A DNA stretch of 14,148 nt from Hyphomicrobiales bacterium (GTDB lineage: Bacteria > Pseudomonadota > Alphaproteobacteria > Rhizobiales > Aestuariivirgaceae). The DNA is taken from positions 1 through 14,148 of the forward strand of contig PLXI01000167.1 in NCBI GenBank assembly GCA_003151375.1, in the 5' to 3' direction. The stretch's first letter is position 1; each line of letters starts with the position of its first letter. This document shows positions 7,169 through 13,289 of the stretch, piece after piece. A model generated the notes under the pieces. It saw only the letters and a list, made by a program, of their open reading frames with translations, did no database searches and was not told the DNA's origin. Made by a program: the position numbers and the translations under genes.

Positions 7169-7177
7169 ATTTCACCC

Positions 7178-7774
7178 ATGGTTTTAAACCCTCAATCCCT
7201 GATCTTGGCCAGCACAAGTATGGCGCGCCAGGCCATGATGAAATCTGCTGGTCTGGCCTTTGAAGTAAAAAAGCCACGGGTGGATGAGAAAGCTCATCAA
7301 CAACGGCTTGCCCACCTAGCGCCATCAGCATTGGCCACGGAATTAGCTAAACTTAAAGCTTTTTCCATCCGCGCCGATGAGGCTTATATCATTGGCTCGG
7401 ATCAAACCTTAGAATTTGAAACCCAGGTGTTCCATAAAGCGAAGAGCCTAGCGGAAGCCATCTCCAATTTACGTCGTCTGAATGGTAAAACCCATAAATT
7501 ACATTCGGCAGTCGTTGTTGTAAAAGACGGTACTGAACAATTCAAACATATATCAACCGCAACAATGAAAATGCGGCTGCTCGATGAAGCGTTCTTGCAG
7601 TCTTATGCTAAGCGCGAAGAAGAAGCCCTGCTGAACAGTGTTGGTGGCTATTATTTTGAAGGTGCTGGCGAAAACTTATTTGAATCCGTTACGGGTGACA
7701 TAAACACAATCATGGGCATGCCACTTTTACCCCTTCTCGCATTCTTCAGAGAAAAAGCTATAATCCCAGTATGA
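7178..7774 (+). CDS. maf: Maf/Ham1-like nucleoside triphosphate pyrophosphatase
   Basis: Maf-family proteins hydrolyse non-canonical or modified nucleoside triphosphates to monophosphate and pyrophosphate, cleaning the nucleotide pool; they were first linked to septum formation. The 198-residue product has LILASTSMARQ at the N-terminus (the family's nucleotide-contact loop, usually SPRR, here changed to SMAR), VDE at about residues 35-37 and IGSDQTLEF around 72-80 in place of the GADTVV-type catalytic motif. That GSDQ form is, from memory, usual for the alphaproteobacterial Maf-like paralog found in this operon. The SVGGYYFEGAGENLF and GMPLLPLL segments fit the family's C-terminal half. No Shine-Dalgarno sequence is visible before the ATG, and a DnaA box lies in the leader. 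The stop overlaps aroE by ATGA, so it heads the maf-aroE-coaE-dnaQ operon. The exact substrate is not predictable. Confidence 0.88.
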   Translation: MVLNPQSLILASTSMARQAMMKSAGLAFEVKKPRVDEKAHQQRLAHLAPSALATELAKLKAFSIRADEAYIIGSDQTLEFETQVFHKAKSLAEAISNLRRLNGKTHKLHSAVVVVKDGTEQFKHISTATMKMRLLDEAFLQSYAKREEEALLNSVGGYYFEGAGENLFESVTGDINTIMGMPLLPLLAFFREKAIIPV

Positions 7775-8610
7775 AAAAAGCCTGTGTCATCGGTTGGCCT
7801 ATTGCGCATTCGCGCTCACCGCTTATCCATAATTACTGGCTTGCCAAGTATGGCCTAGAAGGCCTGTATGAAAGGCGTCCAGTTAGCCCGCAAGACCTGC
7901 CGGAATTTCTGCAAAACTTGGCCGCTCACGGCTATGTTGGCTGCAACGTCACCATTCCCCACAAGGAAGCAGCCTTACAACACATTCATCACATCGATGA
8001 TGTGGTGCGTCGCACCGGATCGCTGAATACTGTCTATTTAGTTGGTAACAAAACACATGCCACATCAACCGATGGTGAAGGTTTTTACCGAAATCTTATC
8101 GCCATGGTGCCGGGACTATCGTTGCAAGGTAAACGCGCAATCCTCATTGGCGCGGGGGGTTCAGCTAAAGCCATTATCGAGCGTTTGCTTCGGGCCGGAA
8201 TAGGCGAAATCTGCGTGATGAACCGCACCAGCGCAAGAATTGAAGACCTCAAAGCCAGTTTTGGTAGCGTTATCAAAATTTTACCTGCTGATCATTTCGT
8301 AAGCGAATCGAAATCAGCAGCACTTTTGATTAACGCCACTTCTCAAGGTATGGCAGGCCAACCAAAATTGGACATCGATCTGTTGGCCCTACCGCTTGAC
8401 GCCGTTGTCGTCGATCTGGTCTATGTTCCGCTGGAAACCGACTTGCTAAAAGCTGCAAAAGCCCGCGGCCTTCGGACCGTAGGCGGCCTTGGCATGCTTC
8501 TGCATCAGGCGGTTGTTGGTTTTGAAAAATGGTTTGGGGTGCGGCCGGAAGTCACAGCCGAACTTTATAATCTGGTGGCTGCAGATATCGAAAAAGAGCA
8601 ACACTCATGA
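7771..8610 (+). CDS. aroE: Shikimate dehydrogenase AroE
   Basis: AroE reduces 3-dehydroshikimate to shikimate with NADPH, in the pathway to chorismate and the aromatic amino acids. The 279-residue product has the shikimate-binding SRSP (14-17), the catalytic lysine in NVTIPHKEAAL (Lys65), the LNT segment around Asn86 and STDGEGFYRNL with Asp101. The Rossmann nucleotide motif GAGGSAK (127-133) is followed by NRT (151-153), the NADPH phosphate contact that marks AroE rather than the NAD-using YdiB. The C-terminal half has INATSQGM, VVDLVYVPLETDLL and a GGLGMLLHQA helix that closes over the substrate. Its start overlaps maf and its stop overlaps coaE, both by ATGA, so it is in the middle of a translationally coupled operon. 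Confidence 0.97.
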   Translation: MKKACVIGWPIAHSRSPLIHNYWLAKYGLEGLYERRPVSPQDLPEFLQNLAAHGYVGCNVTIPHKEAALQHIHHIDDVVRRTGSLNTVYLVGNKTHATSTDGEGFYRNLIAMVPGLSLQGKRAILIGAGGSAKAIIERLLRAGIGEICVMNRTSARIEDLKASFGSVIKILPADHFVSESKSAALLINATSQGMAGQPKLDIDLLALPLDAVVVDLVYVPLETDLLKAAKARGLRTVGGLGMLLHQAVVGFEKWFGVRPEVTAELYNLVAADIEKEQHS

Positions 8611-9203
8611 TGCTTATAGGCCTCACTGGTTCAATCGCCATGGGAAAATCAGAAGCAGCCAAATACTTGGCCTCGCTTGATTTTCCGGTGTTTGATTCAG
8701 ATAGTGCTGTCCACAAACTCTATGACAGCGAGCAGGGTGCCGCACTAATCCGCGCCTTGGCGCCACAAGCGATTGTGGATGGTAAAGTTAATCGACCGAG
8801 GCTTTCAGAGCTCGTGCTGAACAATAAACAGCTTCTCGGCGAACTCGAAAAAATTGTTCATGCCGAAATCCAAAAACAGCGCATTGCGTTTGTCGATGAG
8901 GCCAGAGTTGCAGGAGCAAAAGCGGCCATACTCGACATACCGTTGCTGTTTGAAACGGGTGCAGAAAAATACCTGGACAAAGTTATTGTGGTTTCGGCCC
9001 CTGCTGATATTCAGCGAGCCAGAGCACTTGCTAGGCCTGGCATGACCGCGGAGCGACTAGACCTTATCCTCGCACGGCAAATGCCGGATGCAGAAAAATG
9101 TAAACGCGCTGACGCAGTTATAGACACTTCACTAGCACTTGCTGAAATGCAAAAATCTCTCCTGACTCTCTTCACAAATTGGGGACTTATAGATCATGCG
9201 TGA
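8607..9203 (+). CDS. coaE: Dephospho-CoA kinase CoaE
   Basis: CoaE phosphorylates the 3'-hydroxyl of dephospho-CoA in the last step of coenzyme A synthesis. The 198-residue product begins MMLIGLTGSIAMGKS, giving a P-loop at residues 8-15. It continues with FPVFDSDSAVHKLY (the Asp that contacts dephospho-CoA), DIPLLFETGAEKYLD in the middle and a nucleoside-kinase lid region around RARALARPGMTAERL and RQMPDAEKCKRADAVIDT. Two adjacent ATG codons (8607 and 8610) could start it; the first makes the usual ATGA overlap with aroE. The 3' end overlaps dnaQ by 8 bp. Pairing coaE directly with dnaQ near the origin is a common alphaproteobacterial order. Confidence 0.97.
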   Translation: MMLIGLTGSIAMGKSEAAKYLASLDFPVFDSDSAVHKLYDSEQGAALIRALAPQAIVDGKVNRPRLSELVLNNKQLLGELEKIVHAEIQKQRIAFVDEARVAGAKAAILDIPLLFETGAEKYLDKVIVVSAPADIQRARALARPGMTAERLDLILARQMPDAEKCKRADAVIDTSLALAEMQKSLLTLFTNWGLIDHA

Positions 9204-9888
9204 GATCATCTTGGATACAGAAACCACAGGATTGAACCCGGCCCAAGGTGATAGACTGGTGGAAATAGGCGCAGTCGAATTGATCCACCGCATGCCCACC
9301 GGCAAGGTGTTTCACGTCTACCTGAATCCCGAACGCGATATGCCAAAAGAAGCCGAAGCTGTGCATGGACTCAGTGCGACCTTCCTGGCTGACAAGCCCT
9401 ACTTTGCCGCCAAAGCCGATGAATTTTTGGCTTTCATTAGTGATTCAAAATTGGTCATCCACAATGCCAGTTTTGATATGTCATTTATTAATGCCGAACT
9501 TGGCTATTGCGGCAAGCTCGCCATACCTGCAGATCAGGTGATCGACACATTAGCTATGGCACGGCGCAGCCATCCCGCTGGGCCTAACAGTCTGGATGCT
9601 TTGTGCCGTCGCTACGGGATTGATAATTCCAAGCGCACCAAACACGGCGCATTGCTAGACGCTGAATTGCTAGCCGAAGTCTATCTAGAAATGATGGGAG
9701 GCCGTCAAACCAACCTCGGTCTTGCTGAAATCAAGAAACCCGTGGTGCAGCTGCACACTAATTCTAGACCAACCAACCTTCAGCGCCCAAATCCACTGCC
9801 ATCACGCTTATCTGCGCAAGAAAAAGCCGCACATCATGTGGCTCTTAAGGAACTTGGTGAAGCGGCGCTTTGGATGAAAGAGAGCTAA
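9196..9888 (+). CDS. dnaQ: DNA polymerase III epsilon subunit (3'-5' proofreading exonuclease)
   Basis: DnaQ is the proofreading exonuclease of the replicative polymerase core. The 230-residue product contains the full DEDDh active site: DTETTGL with Asp7 and Glu9 (ExoI), HNASFDMSF with Asp94 (ExoII), and KHGALLDAELLAEVY with His150 and Asp155 (ExoIII). The H-to-D spacing of 5 matches E. coli epsilon. After about residue 170 comes a less conserved proline/asparagine-rich linker (residues 181-205) and a short helical tail, as expected for the segment that reaches the polymerase alpha subunit; I cannot identify a clamp-binding motif with confidence. It overlaps coaE by 8 bp and ends the operon. 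Its stop codon is only 3 bp from the end of convergent secB. Confidence 0.95.
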   Translation: MREIILDTETTGLNPAQGDRLVEIGAVELIHRMPTGKVFHVYLNPERDMPKEAEAVHGLSATFLADKPYFAAKADEFLAFISDSKLVIHNASFDMSFINAELGYCGKLAIPADQVIDTLAMARRSHPAGPNSLDALCRRYGIDNSKRTKHGALLDAELLAEVYLEMMGGRQTNLGLAEIKKPVVQLHTNSRPTNLQRPNPLPSRLSAQEKAAHHVALKELGEAALWMKES

Positions 9889-9891
9889 AAC

Positions 9892-10434
9892 CTAGGCTTG
9901 GCCAACCGCTTGAGCTTGCATCCGCTTCTGGTACATGCCCGCAAAATCAATCGGATCAAGCATCAAGGGCGGGAAACCACCATTGCGAGTGGCATCAGCC
10001 AAGATCTGCCGCGCAAATGGGAATAACATGCGCGGACATTCAATCAAGACCGCAGGATGTAAATGTTCCTCCGGAAAGTTCTCCATGCGGAAAATACCAC
10101 AATAAAGAACTTCGGCGGCGAAAATGATTTTGCCATCGCTAGATGGCTTTGCATCAATGTGAAGTTCCACTTCAAAATCGCTCGGGCCTAAATTCCGCGC
10201 ATTCACATTTACCGAAATGTTAATTTCCGGCTGTTTCTGCTGCTGCGTCATTGAAGCTGGCGCATTCGGATTCTCAAAGCTGAGATCCTTTGTATATTGT
10301 GCAAGAATTCGCATCGCTGGCTGGGAACCAGGAACCGGTGCCGGCGCAGTTACGCGCACCGGTGCTGGCTTTGCTGGCGCTTCTGCGGTTTTGGCCGGAG
10401 CCTTGCGTGGGGCGGTCTTGATTGCTTTTGCCAT
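9892..10434 (-). CDS. secB: SecB protein-export chaperone with long N-terminal tail
   Basis: SecB is a tetrameric cytosolic chaperone that keeps preproteins unfolded and passes them to SecA. The ATG at 10434-10432 has a GAGG ribosome-binding site 6 nt upstream; a longer in-frame reading from 10542 lacks family similarity. The product is 180 residues. The SecB domain starts near residue 41 (MRILAQYTKDLSFENPNAP) and includes FEVELHIDA, EVLYCGIFRMEN, ECPRMLFPFARQIL, DATRNGGFPPLMLDPIDF. Residues 2-40 are a low-complexity Ala/Pro/Lys/Arg tail, basic in contrast with the acidic core, longer than usual for the family as I know it. It is the only right-arm gene read against the presumed replication direction and is convergent with dnaQ, divergent from the Tim44-domain gene. 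Confidence 0.95.
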   Translation of the reverse strand: MAKAIKTAPRKAPAKTAEAPAKPAPVRVTAPAPVPGSQPAMRILAQYTKDLSFENPNAPASMTQQQKQPEINISVNVNARNLGPSDFEVELHIDAKPSSDGKIIFAAEVLYCGIFRMENFPEEHLHPAVLIECPRMLFPFARQILADATRNGGFPPLMLDPIDFAGMYQKRMQAQAVGQA

Positions 10435-10499
10435 TATTGCCTCATTAAAGTGATGGCGCGGGCTATCATGAAACGGCGTTGCGCCGCAAGTGTGGCTGC

Positions 10500-10545
10500 C
10501 AAATGCAGCGGGCCAATTGCAAATGCAGCTGGGCAATGCCAAATG
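10500..10545. repeat. Imperfect 20-bp tandem repeat between secB and the Tim44-domain gene
   Basis: Unit 1 (10500-10519, CAAATGCAGCGGGCCAATTG) and unit 2 (10520-10539, CAAATGCAGCTGGGCAATGC) agree at 16 of 20 positions. A third unit begins CAAATG at 10540 and its ATG is the predicted start of the next gene. The array occupies the leader of the Tim44-domain gene in a 108-bp divergent gap. Confidence 0.65.
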
Positions 10546-11223
10546 AACGCTATGAACTTTCTCTCAGACCCAATCACATTAGCGGCCTTGGTGATTTCTG
10601 CATTGGCAGGTTTCAAGCTTTGGCAAATTCTTGGGCGTAATGAAGCCCGACCGCTACCGCCGCCACCACAGCCTGACAACAGCTTGCGGCCAAGCCCAAC
10701 AGATCTTGAACTCAAGGCGGCAGAACTGCCACCACGGGTTATCTGGCAAGGCTTTGCCCCAGAGCAAAGCCCACTTGCGCTTGGGCTACAATCAATTGCA
10801 GATTGTAACCCTGAATTTGACACAGCCCGCTTTATGCAAAACGCAGGCGCCGCCTATGAAACCATTCTCAATGCTTTTGCAAATGGCGAGATCAATAGGC
10901 TCGAACCCCTTTTGTCGAAGTCAACGCTCGATGTGTTTGCCAAGGAAATTCAACGCCGAAAGCAGGCAGGAGAGGTTTGCGTTTTCAAATTTGTACGGCT
11001 GATCGACAGCGACCTGCAAAAGGCTGAGATCATTGGAAACGCAGCGCGGTTGACTGTGGTTTTTAAAGCCGAACTTGTGAGTGCCATTAAAAATGCAACA
11101 GGCGCTCTGATGAGTGGCGATGAAAAGTCAATCGTGCACGTTAAAGAGATTTGGATTTTTGCTTGTCGGCTTGATCAAGACCCGATGAGGTGGCAGCTGG
11201 CAGAAACTCACGATGCCATCTGA
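10543..11223 (+). CDS. Tim44-domain membrane-associated protein (TimA-like)
   Basis: The product (226 residues) has one hydrophobic N-terminal segment at about residues 9-28 (DPITLAALVISALAGFKLWQ), then a proline-rich linker (PLPPPPQPDNS) and a Tim44-like domain: GLQSIADCNPEFDTARF, GAAYETILNAFANGEINRLEPLLS, FAKEIQRRKQAGE, and a C-terminal beta region ending in WIFACRLDQDPMRWQLAETH. This is the bacterial counterpart of the domain in mitochondrial import protein Tim44; in alphaproteobacteria such proteins (TimA) are inner-membrane associated and their exact role is not settled. The start at ATG 10543 gives the usual short leader before the membrane segment; ATG 10552 is a close alternative, and neither has a strong ribosome-binding site. 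It overlaps mltA by 11 bp and heads the tim44-mltA-smr-xre operon. Next to secB it hints at a protein-export role, by inference only. Confidence 0.85.
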   Translation: MNAMNFLSDPITLAALVISALAGFKLWQILGRNEARPLPPPPQPDNSLRPSPTDLELKAAELPPRVIWQGFAPEQSPLALGLQSIADCNPEFDTARFMQNAGAAYETILNAFANGEINRLEPLLSKSTLDVFAKEIQRRKQAGEVCVFKFVRLIDSDLQKAEIIGNAARLTVVFKAELVSAIKNATGALMSGDEKSIVHVKEIWIFACRLDQDPMRWQLAETHDAI

Positions 11224-12313
11224 GCATCTGCAATCCATCGCCTTTGCTGAAATTGAAGGCTGGAAAGAAGATGATCACAACAAGGCACTTTCTGCATTTT
11301 GTCTATCTGCTACAGAAATTTTGCGAGAAGGGCGCGGCTTTACGCGCCCAAGCCAATTTGGTGGAGCGCGTGAAGATTGGTTTGATGTTTGCCGAAAAGC
11401 ATTAACTGCGGTTGATGGTAAAAGTTTCTTTGAGAACGAATTTCGTGTCTTCAATGTTAGCGACAAAGCCCGGAGCCTTTTCACTGGTTATTATGAACCG
11501 CAAACCCTTGGCTCTATCACGCCAACGCGTGATTATTTTGTGCCTATTTATGCAAGGCCGCATGATCTCGTAGGCTTCACAGCTGAAGAACGCCAAGCAT
11601 CGGGGCTAGCTTATGGCAGGCGTAATCCTGACCCCACTCCATATTTCAACCGGCGCGAAATTGAATCTGGCGCACTCAAAGGCCAAGGGCTTGAACTTTG
11701 TTATTTAAGCAGTTGGCAAGAGGCCTATTTCATCCACATCCAAGGCAATGGCCGGGTGTTGCTGCCGGATGGCAAAGCCTTACGCCTGTCTTTTGCCGCC
11801 AAAAATGGTCTCGAATATATCAGCATTGGCCGTTTGCTCTTAGACAGGGGAATTGGATCAGCACGAACCATGTCAATGCAATTTCTAAAAATCTGGATGC
11901 GCGACAATCCTGAAGCAGCGCGCGAGCTGATGTGGGAAAATCCGTCTTTTGTTTTCTTTTCAGCCAATGATAAAATTGATCCAACCGGTGGTGCAATAGG
12001 TGCTGCCAAAGTTCCGCTAACGCCAATGCGCTCACTGGCGGTGGATCGCAGCCATTGGGCCTTTGGAACGCCGTTGTTTCTATCGACACGTCTGCCGCCA
12101 GAAGCCGGTGGCGATGCTTTTCAACAACTGATGATAGCGCAAGACACAGGCTCAGCCATAAAAGGCGTTTTGCGTGGCGATGTCTATTTTGGTTGGGGGC
12201 CGCAAGCCGAACTTACTGCCGGGCATATGAAACAGCCGGGCCAAATGCTAGTATTACTGCCCAAGCCAGTTGCCAAAAGGTTTTTGCCCAAAGGTTTTTG
12301 CAATGAGTGCTAA
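11213..12313 (+). CDS. mltA: Membrane-bound lytic murein transglycosylase A (MltA family)
   Basis: MltA-type enzymes cleave peptidoglycan glycan strands, forming 1,6-anhydromuramic acid ends. The 366-residue product shows the double-psi barrel domain (FTGYYEPQTLGS at about 90-101, VPIYARP, YFNRREIESGAL, LCYLSSWQEAYFIHIQGNGRV) and the C-terminal 3D domain with AQDTGSAIKG (Asp311) and RGDVYFGWG (Asp323, matching the catalytic aspartate region). The start ATG overlaps the preceding gene by 11 bp; an in-frame stop lies nine codons upstream with no other start codon between, so the N-terminus MPSEHLQSIAFAEIEGWKED is firm and shows no signal peptide or lipobox. The last residues (FLPKGFCNEC) come from a 14-bp duplication; without it the protein would end after VAKRFLQ and overlap the smr start as ATGA. 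The stop currently lies 11 bp into smr. Confidence 0.92.
   Translation: MPSEHLQSIAFAEIEGWKEDDHNKALSAFCLSATEILREGRGFTRPSQFGGAREDWFDVCRKALTAVDGKSFFENEFRVFNVSDKARSLFTGYYEPQTLGSITPTRDYFVPIYARPHDLVGFTAEERQASGLAYGRRNPDPTPYFNRREIESGALKGQGLELCYLSSWQEAYFIHIQGNGRVLLPDGKALRLSFAAKNGLEYISIGRLLLDRGIGSARTMSMQFLKIWMRDNPEAARELMWENPSFVFFSANDKIDPTGGAIGAAKVPLTPMRSLAVDRSHWAFGTPLFLSTRLPPEAGGDAFQQLMIAQDTGSAIKGVLRGDVYFGWGPQAELTAGHMKQPGQMLVLLPKPVAKRFLPKGFCNEC
12276..12301. repeat. 14-bp tandem duplication at the mltA-smr junction
   Basis: AAAGGTTTTTGC occurs at 12276-12287 and again at 12290-12301, a 14-bp period that is not a multiple of three. Removing one copy shifts mltA so that its stop becomes TGA at the smr start (ATGA). 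The copy nearest smr supplies an AAAGG ribosome-binding sequence 8 nt before its ATG. Confidence 0.85.
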
Positions 12314-12869
12314 GAAATTTGAAGTGCCTGACAAATCCTTGTGGGATGAAGTGCGCGCCAGTGTGGTGCCCATCAAACAAGGCCGTAAGCTGAAAATTGC
12401 GGGCAAACTTGCGCCAATGCTTTCTGCCAAAATAACAGCACCGAGCGTTCTGCAGAATTATGTGAAGCACCCATCCACTTCTCCCCCCCCTCTGGCCAGT
12501 TTTGATCGCCGCACGGCCCAAAAGCTGGGTCGGGGAAAAGTTGAACCCGAAGCCAGGCTTGATCTTCATGGTAGCGGGTTGGAAGATTCGCGCTTTGCTT
12601 TGCTACAATTCCTTGCCAGCCGCCGCGCTCAAGGTATCAGAATGGTGCTGGTTATTACCGGCAAGGGAGCTTCGCCCTTTGCGCGCCATACACTCCATGG
12701 CCAATCACATTTTCATTCGCCTGAACGCGAAGGTAAACTGCGCCGTGAGGTGCCGCGTTGGCTGGAAGAGGCCCAGTTCCGCATTCATGTTGTAGGTTTT
12801 CAGCCAGCCCACCCACGTCATGGCGGCGGCGGGGCATATTACGTCCGTTTGCGAAAGCACGGCGGATGA
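12303..12869 (+). CDS. Smr (MutS2-type) domain protein
   Basis: The 188-residue product has an N-terminal variable part with a proline run near residues 57-64 and a C-terminal Smr domain: LDLHG at 86-90, a helix with SRFALLQFLASRRAQG, ITGKG at 118-122, then REVPRWLEEAQF and a HGGGGAYYVRLRK ending. Smr domains bind or nick nucleic acids, and stand-alone Smr proteins in proteobacteria are mostly uncharacterised; some act as RNA endonucleases. The ATG at 12303 is chosen because AAAGG lies 8 nt upstream and because it would give the ATGA overlap before the adjacent duplication; a longer in-frame reading from 12270 is less likely. The start lies within the mltA coding end. An 8-base C run at 12483-12490 in the proline-encoding part is a slippage-prone tract. 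The gene ends 1 bp before the xre start. Confidence 0.88.
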   Translation: MSAKKFEVPDKSLWDEVRASVVPIKQGRKLKIAGKLAPMLSAKITAPSVLQNYVKHPSTSPPPLASFDRRTAQKLGRGKVEPEARLDLHGSGLEDSRFALLQFLASRRAQGIRMVLVITGKGASPFARHTLHGQSHFHSPEREGKLRREVPRWLEEAQFRIHVVGFQPAHPRHGGGGAYYVRLRKHGG

Positions 12870-12870
12870 T

Positions 12871-13218
12871 ATGACGCCATTCGGAGTGAGGTTACGCTTG
12901 CTGCGCCAACAGCGAGCCCTAACTCAGGCACAATTGGCCAAAGCCATCGGGGTTTCACCGGCTTATCTTTCCGCTTTAGAACATGGCAAGCGCGGCAGGC
13001 CAAGCTGGCACTTGATCCAAGCCATAATTCAGCATTTAAACATCATCTGGGATGATGCCGAGGATCTCATCAAACTTTCGCGTATCTCACATCCAAAAGT
13101 GACGATCGACACCAGCGGCCTCTCACCTTTGGCCACCGAATTGGCCAATGAGCTTTCCATCAAGATTAGTAAGTTGGATGACAGCAAGCTCAAAGCAATG
13201 CTCAGAGAAATCACATAA
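12871..13218 (+). CDS. XRE-family helix-turn-helix transcriptional regulator
   Basis: The 115-residue product carries an N-terminal Cro/CI-type helix-turn-helix at about residues 5-65 (FGVRLRLLRQQRALTQAQLA, then VSPAYLSALEHGKRGRPS as turn and recognition helix) and a C-terminal helical part likely for dimerisation. ATG 12871 is chosen because it lies 1 bp after the smr stop and gives the usual short lead into the first helix; the longer frame from 12820 lies mostly inside smr. A gene like this following smr is, from memory, a conserved alphaproteobacterial order, usually before gyrB, here before ahcY. Its target is unknown. Its stop codon lies within the 20-bp palindrome at 13213-13232, raising the possibility of self-feedback or control of ahcY, which is untested inference. 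Confidence 0.88.
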   Translation: MTPFGVRLRLLRQQRALTQAQLAKAIGVSPAYLSALEHGKRGRPSWHLIQAIIQHLNIIWDDAEDLIKLSRISHPKVTIDTSGLSPLATELANELSIKISKLDDSKLKAMLREIT

Positions 13219-13232
13219 AGATATCTTTATGT
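13213..13232. promoter_or_regulatory. Perfect 20-bp palindrome upstream of ahcY, candidate operator
   Basis: ACATAAAGATATCTTTATGT is an uninterrupted, perfect 20-bp palindrome, covering the xre stop codon and ending 57 bp before the ahcY start. With no loop and no following T-run it is not a good terminator; it looks like a dimeric repressor site. From memory, AAAGATATCTTT-type palindromes lie before ahcY and methionine-cycle genes in many alphaproteobacteria and are attributed to ArsR-family regulators sensing S-adenosylhomocysteine. Confidence 0.65.
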
Positions 13233-13289
13233 AGTTCTTGATGGAATGCCTCGCTCGTGCTAGGCCGACAGGCAAATTCAGGAGCAAAT

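Larger units (their letters stand above)
6886..7177. other. Predicted chromosomal replication origin (oriC)
   Basis: This 292-bp stretch between divergently transcribed hemE and maf has no credible gene. It contains two TTTTCCACA DnaA-type boxes (7112-7120 minus, 7160-7168 plus) and a one-mismatch relative (6954-6962 minus). An AT-rich stretch at about 6898-6930 could unwind. There are two GATTC sites (7019-7023, 7031-7035), which are GANTC CcrM methylation targets, and a CTTAGG/CCTAAG inverted repeat (7042-7047 with 7064-7069). CTGTGG occurs twice 12 bp apart (7111, 7123). Gene polarity flips here: everything to the left is on the minus strand and nearly everything to the right on the plus strand, as expected at a bidirectional origin. 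A hemE-adjacent origin is known in Caulobacter and other alphaproteobacteria. No full CtrA box is present, unlike the Caulobacter origin. Functional proof cannot come from the sequence alone. Confidence 0.75.

Noticed and set aside
9308..9323. parS-like half TGTTTCACGT in dnaQ
   Set aside because: The second half does not match and the gene is on the opposite side of the origin from the cluster.
10468..10542. Longer start for the Tim44-domain protein (ATG 10468)
   Set aside because: The added residues are cysteine/arginine-rich translation of the tandem repeat and would place the membrane segment far from the N-terminus, unlike the family.
13233..13289. SAM or SAH riboswitch in the ahcY leader
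   Set aside because: The segment is only 57 bp with one weak 4-bp hairpin, and I cannot fit it to the conserved core of any riboswitch class known to me.
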